A program made the position numbers and the translations under genes. This document shows positions 44,738 through 52,588 of a stretch of 64,000 nt of DNA, one piece after another (the stretch's first letter is position 1; each line of letters begins with the position of its first letter). Origin of the DNA: Rubrivivax sp. (lineage in GTDB: Bacteria > Pseudomonadota > Gammaproteobacteria > Burkholderiales > Burkholderiaceae_C); NCBI GenBank assembly GCA_027485165.1, contig JAIXRN010000006.1:17291-81290 (forward strand), written 5' to 3'. Below the pieces are notes generated by a model, which was not told the origin of the DNA, did not search any database, and saw only the letters and a program-made list of their open reading frames with translations.

Positions 44738-44769
44738 TGCTCATCTGCTTGCTCATCTGCTTGCTCATC
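44738..44769. repeat. 12-bp tandem repeat (x2.7) upstream of metC
   Basis: The unit tgctcatctgct occurs twice in full and once partly, in the 114-bp gap between the beta-helix gene and metC. It shares the core gctcat with the 11-bp repeat between rlmH and maf. Confidence 0.7.
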
Positions 44770-44802
44770 CGTCCGCCGCCCCGGCCCAACCCAGCCCCTG
44801 CC

Positions 44803-45981
44803 ATGACGCCCCCCACTGACCCTTCTTCACCGCCTCTGCCTGCCTTGTCCGACCTGCACCCCGACAGCCTGGCCGCCCAGGCCCTGGGCTGGGTGGACGA
44901 GGCCACGCGCGCCGTCACCCCGCCCATTCACGTCAGCAGCACCTACCTGCGCGACCCGGACAACCAGTACCGCAGCGGCCGCGTCTACGCCCGCGCCGAC
45001 AACCCGGCTTTCGACCAACCCGAAGCCCTGCTGCGCGCGCTGGAAGGCGGCCACCAGGCGCTGCTGTTTGCCAGCGGCATGGCCGCGGCCACGGCCGTGT
45101 TCCAGGCCCTGCAGCCCGGCGACCACGTGCTGGCACCACAGGTGATGTACTGGTCGCTGCGCAACTGGCTGATGACGTTTGCCACCGGCTGGGGCCTGCA
45201 GGTGGAACTGATCGACATGACCAGCCCCGCTGCCGTGCAGGCCGCGCTGCGGCCCGGCCAGACGAAGCTGGTGTGGATCGAGACGCCTGCGAATCCGCTG
45301 TGGACGGTGACCGACATCGCCGAAACCGCGCGTCTGGCGCATGCCGCGGGCGCGCTGCTGGCGGTCGATTCCACCGTGCCCACGCCGGTGCTCACGCGCC
45401 CGCTGGTGCTGGGGGCCGACATCGTGATGCACGCCGCCACCAAGTACCTGAACGGCCATTCCGACCTGATCGCCGGGGCGCTGGTCACGCGCTCTGACAA
45501 CGAACACTGGCAACGCGTGCGCAAGGTGCGCGCGCAGATCGGCGGCACCCTGGGCAGCTTCGAGGCCTACCTGTTGCTGCGCGGCATGCGCACCCTGCAC
45601 CTGCGCGTGCGCGCGGCCTGCGCATCGGCGCAGCGCATCGCCGAACACTTCGCCGTGCACCCGCAGGTGCTGGAAGTGCTGTACCCGGGCCTGCCGGACT
45701 GCCAGGGGCATGAGGTGGCCAAGGCGCAGATGCAGGGCGGGTTTGGCGGCATGCTGTCCATCCGCGCCCGCGGCGGCGAAGCGCACGCCATTGCGGTGGC
45801 CGCGCGCACGAAGCTATGGAAGCGCGCCACGTCGCTGGGCGGCACCGAAAGCCTGATCGAACACCGCGCCAGCGTCGAAGGCGCTGGCACGCCGGCCCCG
45901 CCCGACCTGCTGCGGCTGAGCGTGGGCATCGAGCATGTGGACGACTTGATGGCCGACCTGGAACAGGCGCTGGCGCGCTGA
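44803..45981 (+). CDS. metC: Cystathionine beta-lyase (Cys/Met metabolism PLP enzyme)
   Basis: A 392-residue PLP enzyme from the ATG at 44803; the track start at 44749 includes the upstream repeat. Features: TPPIHVSSTYLRDPDNQYRSGRVYARADNP, LLFASGMAAATAVFQAL, the PLP-binding lysine in HAATKYLNGHSDLIAGALV, LGSFEAYLLLRGMRTLHLR and the C-terminal SLGGTESLIEHRAS. It splits cystathionine to homocysteine, ammonia and pyruvate in methionine synthesis; gamma-lyase or sulfhydrylase activity cannot be excluded. The gene stands alone between the gsp block and the FkbM gene. Confidence 0.9.
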   Translation: MTPPTDPSSPPLPALSDLHPDSLAAQALGWVDEATRAVTPPIHVSSTYLRDPDNQYRSGRVYARADNPAFDQPEALLRALEGGHQALLFASGMAAATAVFQALQPGDHVLAPQVMYWSLRNWLMTFATGWGLQVELIDMTSPAAVQAALRPGQTKLVWIETPANPLWTVTDIAETARLAHAAGALLAVDSTVPTPVLTRPLVLGADIVMHAATKYLNGHSDLIAGALVTRSDNEHWQRVRKVRAQIGGTLGSFEAYLLLRGMRTLHLRVRAACASAQRIAEHFAVHPQVLEVLYPGLPDCQGHEVAKAQMQGGFGGMLSIRARGGEAHAIAVAARTKLWKRATSLGGTESLIEHRASVEGAGTPAPPDLLRLSVGIEHVDDLMADLEQALAR

Positions 45982-46008
45982 CGGGCTAAGGAGGGGGAGC
46001 TTGGCTTG

Positions 46009-46701
46009 TCACTCGAGCCAAGCACGCCACTCGCTCACGCCTGCCTCGCTGACGAAGAGTTCAACGCGGTAACCCATGGATTCGAGGTAGCGTTGCGCGT
46101 CCCCCGCTTCGACGCCAATCGCAGCCATGCGGGGCAGGTTCTGTTCGAAGAAGATCTCCTTGATCTTCTTCGTGCGCAGAAGGCCGTCGCAACCTTTCAA
46201 GACGAGCGTGTCTGCGCCCTCGACATCGATCTTCAGCAGACGGATGTCCTGGTCCAGCACTTGATCCAGTCTGACGCAGACGACCTTGCAGTGCGCCTCG
46301 TTCGGGCTGTCCATCAGGCCGCCCCAGCCGGTCTGCTCCTCGGGACCTAGCACGAAAGTACAGATTTGGTTGGTTTCGCCCAGCGCCGTGCCCATGCAAT
46401 GCACCTGCTGCGTTAGCCGGTTCAGCGTGATGTTCGAGACCAGTTGCGGATAGATGCGTGGCGACGCCTCGAAGGCCAGCACTTCGTTACCTGGTTTGGC
46501 CTTGGCCCAAAGCATTGCGAAGTACCCGATATTGGCGCCGACGTCGACAAGCGTTCCGCCATCGGCAGCAATCCTCAGCAACTCAAGGCTCAGTCCTTCT
46601 TCCCACACCGAGTGTTGATGGATGCACTCGGAAATGGCATCACCGTCGTGAAGCTGCACTTGCAGATCATCGAAGAACTTGACGCGGCCGATTCGGGACA
46701 T
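46009..46701 (-). CDS. FkbM-family SAM-dependent methyltransferase
   Basis: A 230-residue methyltransferase with the FkbM core: GGTLVDVGANIGYFAMLWAKA (SAM site), EVLAFEASPRIYPQLVSNITLN, VRLDQVLDQDIRLLKIDVEG (the DVEG motif), and KIKEIFFEQNLP. Members O-methylate sugars or other small molecules in polysaccharide and natural-product pathways; the substrate here is unknown. The gene body is visibly poorer in G+C (sampled lines 50-58%) than its neighbours (about 70%), which suggests acquisition by transfer. It is convergent with metC (27 bp) and followed on its upstream side by the window's largest gene-free stretch. Confidence 0.85.
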   Translation of the reverse strand: MSRIGRVKFFDDLQVQLHDGDAISECIHQHSVWEEGLSLELLRIAADGGTLVDVGANIGYFAMLWAKAKPGNEVLAFEASPRIYPQLVSNITLNRLTQQVHCMGTALGETNQICTFVLGPEEQTGWGGLMDSPNEAHCKVVCVRLDQVLDQDIRLLKIDVEGADTLVLKGCDGLLRTKKIKEIFFEQNLPRMAAIGVEAGDAQRYLESMGYRVELFVSEAGVSEWRAWLE

Positions 46702-47232
46702 GGGATCACTCTGTTGTGCTGGAACTTCGACCTGGATGACTCAGGCAAGGCAGGCCACTCGGTCGTGCCAAAGCGGTTCGAAAAGGGGCCGGTGGCATCC
46801 TCTGCGCGGCTGCATCATAGCGGGCGGGAACGCGCACCAAGGCCGCACAGATAGCGCCCTGCGCCGATGTCGGTGCTGGCAGCTGAGCTAAGCGATGCCA
46901 GCACCGGCTGCCAGAGTGGCGGAGTTCTGATGAAGCCGTCACTTGTGGCGTGATCGCTGCCTCGCTCAGCTGACAGCAACGACCATTTGACGTCTCTGCG
47001 CTGGCTGATGAGCAGCCAGCATCAGGACGACGTCAGCGACTCTTCCTGGCGGATGACCGGCTAGGGCCGCGAACGTCTTGATCTCGGCGCGAACATGGAG
47101 TTGTTCCGAGTGCATCTTTGCCCTGTGGCAAGCGACCGTCGATGATGCGGATCGGAATCGCCCCCATGCGAGCAGTGGCAGCAGGACTCGGGTCGTTCCT
47201 GGTCATGCTCACTGACCACCGTCATGCCTTGA
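46702..47232. other. Gene-free stretch of about 530 bp
   Basis: No convincing coding region, repeat or RNA was found between the FkbM start and the CPBP gene end. The short ORFs listed here (78 and 60 residues) have no protein-like pattern. G+C is lower than in flanking genes, similar to the FkbM gene, so it is probably degraded accessory DNA plus the FkbM promoter. I could not identify any transposase fragment. Confidence 0.5.
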
Positions 47233-47294
47233 TCATGCATCACGCTTCCAAATCGGCGGCACGATCTTGCCGCGCTTGACCGCCATGACCACCA

Positions 47295-48071
47295 TCACCA
47301 CCCGGTGGTGGTGCAGACCAGCAGCGCGAACAGCGACGACTCGACGCCGAAGTCGCCGCCTGTCAGCAGAGTGGGGCCCTTGACGGTGGACCGGATCAGG
47401 CCCGGCTCGGCTTCGTTGCCCGACACGATGCTTGAAAAGATGGCCGACTGGGTGTAGTTCCAGGCCATGTGGAAGCCGATGCTCAGCCACAGCTGGCGCG
47501 TCAGCATGTAGCCGCCAGCCAGCAGGATGCCGGCCTCGACGGCGATGAACAGCGCGCCTTCGAGCGTGCCTTGCGGGTTCATCAGCTGGGTCAGCCCGAA
47601 CGCCAGCGAAGACACCGCCAGCGCCGCCCAGCTGCCGAACCAGGCTTCCACCGAACGGAACAGAACGCCGCGGAACAGCAGTTCCTCGAACACGCTGGAG
47701 CTGATGGCCATGCCCACGGCCGGGATCAGGTAGCTCGGCGGGTTCAAGCCCGTGATGCGGTAGACGCCGAGCGCCATCAGCAGCAGCTCGCAGGCGGTGT
47801 ACAGGCCTGCGCCGATGAGCAGGCCGATGCCCAGCTGGCGCCCCAGCCCCTGCGGCCCCAGTTCGGCGACGACGGGCCGTTGCTCGATGAAGTGGGCATG
47901 GCCGATATAGACAGCGAAGCCGGCGATGGCGATCGCGATGACGTGCATGGCCGCCTTGGACGGCTCTGCGGCGTAGCTGAACATCACCTCGCCGTTCATG
48001 GCCATCAGCCAGACGAGCAGGAAGCCCAGCAGCAGGATGCGCAGCGGCGGGGATGCGAAGATGCGGCGCAC
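47295..48071 (-). CDS. CPBP-family intramembrane protease, possibly frameshifted at its C-terminus
   Basis: A 258-residue multi-pass membrane protein of the CPBP (Abi/CAAX-protease-like) family. Motif 1 is FEELLFRG (catalytic EE and R). Motif 2, normally FxxxH, reads FGLTQ: the His is Gln. Motif 3 is GFHMAWN. Family members are glutamic-type membrane proteases or are linked to self-immunity. The frame ends abruptly within the last membrane segment (SLFALLVCTTTGW). A one-base shift near 47305-47315 would continue VVMVVMAVKRGKIVPPIWKRDA to a TGA at 47233, a sensible end. So the gene probably has a recent frameshift or a sequence error in an ACC/GGT-rich run. Proteolytic activity is doubtful. 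Confidence 0.8.
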   Translation of the reverse strand: MRRIFASPPLRILLLGFLLVWLMAMNGEVMFSYAAEPSKAAMHVIAIAIAGFAVYIGHAHFIEQRPVVAELGPQGLGRQLGIGLLIGAGLYTACELLLMALGVYRITGLNPPSYLIPAVGMAISSSVFEELLFRGVLFRSVEAWFGSWAALAVSSLAFGLTQLMNPQGTLEGALFIAVEAGILLAGGYMLTRQLWLSIGFHMAWNYTQSAIFSSIVSGNEAEPGLIRSTVKGPTLLTGGDFGVESSLFALLVCTTTGW

Positions 48072-48173
48072 GGGGCCGCGCGGGCTGGGGGGGCGCTGGC
48101 GTCATCGGGGCAGGATCCTTCAAGGCCGGGGTGGTCGACAAGGGTCGGTCGCGCTGCGCGGCGCAAGATGTCT

Positions 48174-48193
48174 GCCAGGCCAGGCCAGGCCAG
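48174..48193. repeat. 5-bp microsatellite (gccag x4)
   Basis: Four copies of gccag in direct succession in the divergent CPBP/zwf region. Probably a slippage tract; it is 80 bp away from the HexR-like site and has no evident role. Confidence 0.6.
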
Positions 48194-48240
48194 GCCACGG
48201 CCGCTGGTTGCCCTTCCGGCAAGTGCCAGGGCCGGGCGCG

Positions 48241-48269
48241 TTGACCCGCCTGTGAAACCTGGGCATCAT
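48241..48269 (+). promoter_or_regulatory. Candidate sigma-70 promoter of zwf
   Basis: TTGACC (5/6 match to the -35 consensus) is separated by 17 bp from CATCAT (4/6 match to -10), placing transcription start about 45 bp before the zwf ATG, right at the HexR-like operator. The geometry fits a repressible promoter. Experimental support is lacking. Confidence 0.5.
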
Positions 48270-48274
48270 CGTGA

Positions 48275-48289
48275 TGTAACTTAATTACA
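48275..48289. promoter_or_regulatory. HexR-type operator upstream of zwf
   Basis: TGTAACTTAATTACA: inverted arms TGTAA/TTACA around a 5-bp AT-rich centre, in striking contrast to the GC-rich surroundings. It matches the HexR site described for proteobacteria (TGTAATtAAATTACA type). It lies 30 bp before the zwf start and just after the predicted promoter, and the hexR gene itself follows zwf. HexR bound here would block transcription until 2-keto-3-deoxy-6-phosphogluconate releases it. Confidence 0.8.
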
Positions 48290-48319
48290 TCCCGCCGGCT
48301 CGCCCACAGCTGGCGTCAC

Positions 48320-49789
48320 ATGATGTCCTTCGATCTCGTTCTCTTCGGCGGTACCGGCGACCTGACCTGGCGCAAGCTGATGCCTGCGCTTTTCCAGGCC
48401 CACCGCCACGGCAAGCTGCCCCCCGGTGGCCGCATCCTGGCGGTGGCTCGGGACGAGCGCAGCGACGACGCCTACCGCGCCTTCATCCAGGAACGGTTTT
48501 CGGAAGTCGAAGCCAGCAAGCGCCCCAGCGACGATGAATTCGCCCAGTTCGCAGCCCTGCTGCACTACCGGCGCATGGACCTGTCGCAGCCCGACCACTA
48601 CGCCGGCCTGCGCCGCTGGGTGGAAGACAGCCGCAGCGACGGCCCGGCCGACACCGTGGTGATGTACCTGGCCACCAGCCCCTACCTGTTCCCCGTGATC
48701 TGCGAACAGCTGGGCGCCGCTGGCCTGAATGGCCCGCGCGTGCGCGTGGTGCTGGAAAAGCCGCTGGGCCACGACCTGGCCAGCGCGCAAGACATCAACC
48801 GCGTCGTGAAGTCGGTGTTCCAGGAACAGCAGGCCTTCCGCATCGACCACTACCTGGGCAAGCCGGCGGTGCAGAACCTGATGGCGCTGCGCTTCGGCAA
48901 CGCGCTGTTCGAACCGCTGTGGCGGCGCGAGAGCATCGCCAACATCCAGATCACCCTGGCCGAAGGCCTGGGCGTGGGCACACGTGGCGACTACTACGAC
49001 AAGACCGGCGCGCTGCGCGACATGGTGCAGAACCATGCGCTGCAGCTGCTGACGATGATCGCGATGGAGCCGCCCTCGACCAACGACGCCGACGCCATCC
49101 GCGACGAGAAGCTGAAGGTGCTGAAGAGCCTGCGGCCGTTTTCGTCCGAAGCCGTGGCGCGCGACGTGGTGCGCGGCCAGTACCGTGCCGGCACCGTGAA
49201 CGGCCAGGCCGTTCCGGGCTACCTGGAAGAGGTGAAAGTGCCGCCCGGCAGCCACTGCGAAACCTTTGTGGCGCTGCGCACCGAAGTGCAGAACTGGCGC
49301 TGGGCTGGTGTGCCCTTCTACCTGCGCACCGGCAAGCGCCTGGCCGCGCGCGACGCGCAGATCGTGGTGAACTTCCGCGAGGTGCCACACCCGATCTTCC
49401 CGGGCTCATCAGGCCTGAGCCGGGCCAACAAGCTGGTGATCAAGCTGCAGCCCGAAGACGGGCTGGAACTGCACCTGCTGGCGGCCAAGGGCGGGGGCAG
49501 CAACGAAACCCTGTCGCCGGTGAGCCTGGACCTGGACTTCGACAAGGCTTTCCCGACCGAACGCGTGGGTGCCTACGAACGCCTGCTGCTGGACGCCATC
49601 GCCGGGCGGCTGAACCTGTTCGTGCGCAGCGACGAACAGGAACAGGCCTGGCGCTGGGTGGAACCGGTGCTGCACGCCTGGGCGCAGGACAGCGTAGGCC
49701 CGCGCCCCTATGCCGCCGGCAGCTGGGGCCCACCCGCCGCCAGCGCCCTGGTGGCCCGCGACGGGCACGCCTGGGCAGAAGAACAGTGA
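48320..49789 (+). CDS. zwf: Glucose-6-phosphate 1-dehydrogenase
   Basis: A 489-residue enzyme. NADP-binding start DLVLFGGTGDLTWRKLMPAL, active-site motif FRIDHYLGKPAVQNL, and EKPLGHDLASA, YYDKTGALRDMVQNHALQLL, PFYLRTGKRL. It oxidises glucose-6-phosphate to 6-phosphogluconolactone, feeding the pentose-phosphate and Entner-Doudoroff routes. Start at 48320 or the adjacent ATG 48323. The operator upstream and hexR 19 bp downstream make this a self-contained regulated unit. Other Entner-Doudoroff genes (edd, eda, pgl) are not in the window. Confidence 0.97.
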   Translation: MMSFDLVLFGGTGDLTWRKLMPALFQAHRHGKLPPGGRILAVARDERSDDAYRAFIQERFSEVEASKRPSDDEFAQFAALLHYRRMDLSQPDHYAGLRRWVEDSRSDGPADTVVMYLATSPYLFPVICEQLGAAGLNGPRVRVVLEKPLGHDLASAQDINRVVKSVFQEQQAFRIDHYLGKPAVQNLMALRFGNALFEPLWRRESIANIQITLAEGLGVGTRGDYYDKTGALRDMVQNHALQLLTMIAMEPPSTNDADAIRDEKLKVLKSLRPFSSEAVARDVVRGQYRAGTVNGQAVPGYLEEVKVPPGSHCETFVALRTEVQNWRWAGVPFYLRTGKRLAARDAQIVVNFREVPHPIFPGSSGLSRANKLVIKLQPEDGLELHLLAAKGGGSNETLSPVSLDLDFDKAFPTERVGAYERLLLDAIAGRLNLFVRSDEQEQAWRWVEPVLHAWAQDSVGPRPYAAGSWGPPAASALVARDGHAWAEEQ

Positions 49790-49808
49790 AGGTGCCGCGG
49801 CCTTGAAC

Positions 49809-50732
49809 ATGCTGGAACGCATCCGCGCGGCCATCCCGGCCCTGCCGCCGGCCGAGCAGCGCGTGGCCCATTTGCTGCTGGCAGACCCGCGCAGCTTCGC
49901 CACGCTGCCGGTGGGTGAACTGTCGCTGCGGTCCAGCGTGAGCAAGCCCACCGTGGTGCGCTTTTGCCGCAGCGTGGGCTACGACGGCCTGGCCGACTTC
50001 AAGCTGAAGCTGGCCGGCAGCGTGAACGAAGGCGTGCCCTTCGTTCACCGCGCCGTGGACGAAGACGACAAGGCCGGCGACATCGTCGTGAAGGTCATCG
50101 ACAACGCCATGGCCGCCTTGCTGAGCTACCGCAGCGCAGCCAGCAGTCAGGCCGTCGAACGCGCCATCGCGGCGCTGGCCGACACCGGCCGGGCTTCGAA
50201 CCAGGGCCGGCGCATCGAGTTTTACGGCGTGGGCAACAGCGGCATCGTGGCGCTGGACGCGCAGCACAAGTTCTTCCGCCTGGGCGTGATGGCCACGGCC
50301 GTGAGCGACGGCCACATGCAGGTGATGGCCGCCACGATGCTGAAGCCCGGTGACTGCGCCGTCATCATCAGCAACAGCGGCCGTAGCCGCGACCTGTTGG
50401 ACGTGGCCGAGATCGCGCGCAAGAAGGGCGCCACCGTCATCGTCATCACGGCCAGCGGCTCACCGCTGGCGCGTGAAGCGCTGGCCAGCCCGCTGCACGT
50501 GCTGCTGGCCGCCGACCACCCGGAAGACGCCGACCGCTACAGCCCGATGGTGTCGCGCCTGCTGCACCTGCTGATCATCGACATCCTGACCACTGGCGTG
50601 GCGCTGCGCCTGGGTTCGGCGCAGCTGCGCCCACTGCTGCAGGAAATGAAAAAGAACCTGCGCCAGCGGCGCTATGCCGCGGCCGGAGCGGGTTCAGACA
50701 GCGACAGCGACAGCAGTTCTTCGACGCCGTAG
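49809..50732 (+). CDS. hexR: HexR-type (RpiR family) transcriptional regulator
   Basis: A 307-residue RpiR-family repressor from the ATG at 49809 (the track's 49710 start lies within zwf). An N-terminal HTH_6 (LPPAEQRVAHLLLADPRSFAT; LRSSVSKPTVVRFCRSVGYDGLADFK) is followed by a SIS sugar-phosphate-binding domain (EFYGVGNSGIVALDAQHKF; CAVIISNSGRSRDLLDVAEI). In relatives, 2-keto-3-deoxy-6-phosphogluconate releases the repressor from its sites in sugar-catabolism promoters. It follows zwf by 19 bp and a HexR-type operator precedes zwf, implying autoregulation. The C-terminus is a Ser/Asp tail (GSDSDSDSSSSTP) lying in DNA that also codes for mlaB on the other strand. Confidence 0.93.
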   Translation: MLERIRAAIPALPPAEQRVAHLLLADPRSFATLPVGELSLRSSVSKPTVVRFCRSVGYDGLADFKLKLAGSVNEGVPFVHRAVDEDDKAGDIVVKVIDNAMAALLSYRSAASSQAVERAIAALADTGRASNQGRRIEFYGVGNSGIVALDAQHKFFRLGVMATAVSDGHMQVMAATMLKPGDCAVIISNSGRSRDLLDVAEIARKKGATVIVITASGSPLAREALASPLHVLLAADHPEDADRYSPMVSRLLHLLIIDILTTGVALRLGSAQLRPLLQEMKKNLRQRRYAAAGAGSDSDSDSSSSTP

Positions 50733-50962
50733 AGCTGGGCCAGCTGCACCAGCTTCGGCGGCGCTCCCACCACACCGAAGCCACGCCCTGCGGCGCGCGA
50801 CAGCCGGTGCGCCTGCATCAGCAGCGCCAGCAGCGAGGTGTCGAACGCCTGCAGCCCGCTGGCGTCCACCTGCACAGGGCCACTGCCATTGGCCAGCGCC
50901 TGCTGCAGCTGCGCGAGCAGGGCCGGCGCGTTGGCCAGGGTGGCGCTAGGGGGCAGCTGCAT
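50672..50962 (-). CDS. mlaB: MlaB-like STAS-domain protein
   Basis: A 96-residue STAS domain: VQVDASGLQAFDTSLLALLMQAHRLSRAAGRGF carries the Asp-Thr/Ser signature of MlaB. MlaB binds the ATPase MlaF and is needed for MlaFEDB complex activity in moving phospholipids between the two membranes. It is the last gene of the mla operon, 6 bp after mlaC. Its 3' end overlaps the end of hexR on the other strand by 61 bp. Confidence 0.88.
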   Translation of the reverse strand: MQLPPSATLANAPALLAQLQQALANGSGPVQVDASGLQAFDTSLLALLMQAHRLSRAAGRGFGVVGAPPKLVQLAQLYGVEELLSLSLSEPAPAAA

Positions 50963-50968
50963 GACAGG

Positions 50969-51589
50969 TCAACTCTTGCTGGGCTTGTTGCGTTCCACGA
51001 GTGCTGCGATCAGCCCGTCGATGCCGCCCTTGGTGATCTCGGTGGCGAACTGCGAGCGGTAGCTCTGCACCAGCCAGATACCGCCGACGTTGACGTCGAT
51101 GATCTTCCAGTCGCTGGCGTCGGCGGGCTTGTCCACGCGGTAGTCCAGCTTGATGGGTTCGCCCTTGCCGCGCACTTCGCTCTGCACCACCACCTGCGTG
51201 CTGTTGGCCACGGGCTGGGTGCGGGTGACTTCGACCGTCTGGTCCTTGATCTCGGTCAGCGCGCCGGCATAGACGCGCACCAGCAGGGTCTTGAATTCAG
51301 CCTGCAGCTTGGTGCGCTGCTCGGCCGTGGCCTGGCGCCACTGCGGGCCCACGGCCGAACGCGTCATGACTTCGAAGTTCACGTGCGGCAGCACCTTGGC
51401 GTCGATGAGCTGCAGCACGCGGTTGACGTCGCCACCCTGGATGGCCTTGTCGGCCTTGGCCGACGCGATGACGTCGGCCGAGATCTGGCGCACCAGGGCG
51501 TCGGGCGCATTGGCCGGGGCCTGGGCCAGGACGGGGGCCACGGCGGCGGCCAGCAGCAGGGGGGCCAGGGCGGTCAGGGTGGTGTGCAT
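50969..51589 (-). CDS. mlaC: Phospholipid shuttle MlaC (Ttg2D-like)
   Basis: A 206-residue periplasmic protein with signal peptide (MHTTLTALAPLLLAAAVAPVLA). The family pattern is seen in VLPHVNFEVMTRSAVGPQWRQATAEQRTKLQAEFKTLLVRVYAGAL and WKIIDVNVGGIWLVQSYRSQF. MlaC carries lipid between the outer-membrane MlaA complex and the inner-membrane MlaFEDB transporter. It lies between mlaA and mlaB with a 141-bp gap from mlaA, the longest within the operon. Confidence 0.93.
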   Translation of the reverse strand: MHTTLTALAPLLLAAAVAPVLAQAPANAPDALVRQISADVIASAKADKAIQGGDVNRVLQLIDAKVLPHVNFEVMTRSAVGPQWRQATAEQRTKLQAEFKTLLVRVYAGALTEIKDQTVEVTRTQPVANSTQVVVQSEVRGKGEPIKLDYRVDKPADASDWKIIDVNVGGIWLVQSYRSQFATEITKGGIDGLIAALVERNKPSKS

Positions 51590-51730
51590 GGATATCTACC
51601 TTTCTTCAGGACATGGCGTGCCGGTCGGTCAGTGCTGCCACAGATGGGCATCGTGCCGGCCTGCCTTCAACGCCGCAGGCAGACGCCAGGCCGACGCTGC
51701 GTCGGCTGCGGCTGACAGGGATTCACTTCT

Positions 51731-52588
51731 TTACTTCTTGGCGGGGGCCGGCGCGGCAGGCGCGCGCCCTGGTGCTGGCTTTGCGGCAGGGGCCGGGCTG
51801 GCCGGTTCGTCGGCGAATTCGTCCACCATCGGCGCGGCGCCGTCGTAAACCGCATCCAGCCGGCGCTGCAGGTAGGCGTCGCGCAGGAAGCTGTAGCGGT
51901 CCAGGGCCACCTGGTCCAACAGACCGGTGGCGCCCAGCAGGCTGGCGCGCAGGCTGATCACTTCCAGGGTGGTGACGGCATAGCTGCCAGCGTCGGTGGT
52001 GGGCAGGCGCGACGGGGCGGCCTGGCGGTCCACCAGCAGGGCAGCGCTGTCGCGCAGGGTGGACGGGCCCAGCAGCGGCAGCATCACGAAGGGCCCTGGC
52101 CCCATGCCCCAGACACCCAGCGTCTGGCCAAAGTCTTCGCTGCGGCGCTGCATGCCGAATTCGGTCGCCGGGTCCAGCACGCCGGCAAAGCCCATCACGG
52201 TGTTGGTGAGGAAGCGAAAACCCATCTCCAGCCCGCTGCCGACCTTGCCCTGCAGCACATGGTTGGCAGCCGACCAAGCGTCGCCGATGTTGCCAAAGAA
52301 GTTCGACACACCGGTGCGCACCAGCGCCGGCACAGCGTCGCGGTAGGCCGTGGCCACGGGGCGCACGACGGCGCCGTCGACCGCGTCATTGAAAGCGTAG
52401 ACCTGGCGGTTCCAGGCTTCCCAGGGGTCGGCCGGCGTCGTGGCCGCCACGGGCGCGCTGGCGCTGCCGGGGGGCACGGTGGCACAGCCAGCCAGCCCGG
52501 CCAGGGCCGTGGCGGCCAGCGCGGCACGGGTGGCGTGGGCCGCGCGGGCAGCGTGGGCACAGGCGGCGATGCGGTACAGCGGCTTCAT
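51731..52588 (-). CDS. mlaA: Outer-membrane lipoprotein MlaA (VacJ)
   Basis: A 285-residue lipoprotein. The signal sequence has an odd repeated stretch (AHAARAAHATRAALAATAL) ending in lipobox LAGC. The MlaA core follows: DPWEAWNRQVYAFNDAVDGAVVRPVATAY, SNFFGNIGDAWSAANHVLQGK, RFLTNTVMGFAGVLDPATEFGM, EDFGQTLGVWGMGPGPFVMLPLLGPSTLRD. It sits in the outer membrane and extracts mislocalised phospholipids. It overlaps mlaD by 4 bp. An Ala/Pro/Lys tail (PAAKPAPGRAPAAPAPAKK) extends the C-terminus. In Enterobacteria mlaA is unlinked from mlaFEDCB; having it inside the operon fits betaproteobacteria. Confidence 0.95.
   Translation of the reverse strand: MKPLYRIAACAHAARAAHATRAALAATALAGLAGCATVPPGSASAPVAATTPADPWEAWNRQVYAFNDAVDGAVVRPVATAYRDAVPALVRTGVSNFFGNIGDAWSAANHVLQGKVGSGLEMGFRFLTNTVMGFAGVLDPATEFGMQRRSEDFGQTLGVWGMGPGPFVMLPLLGPSTLRDSAALLVDRQAAPSRLPTTDAGSYAVTTLEVISLRASLLGATGLLDQVALDRYSFLRDAYLQRRLDAVYDGAAPMVDEFADEPASPAPAAKPAPGRAPAAPAPAKK

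Noticed and set aside
46706-47243. Short ORFs of 78 and 60 residues on the minus strand
   Set aside because: No start context, no family pattern, and His/Arg/Ser-rich composition; treated as non-coding.
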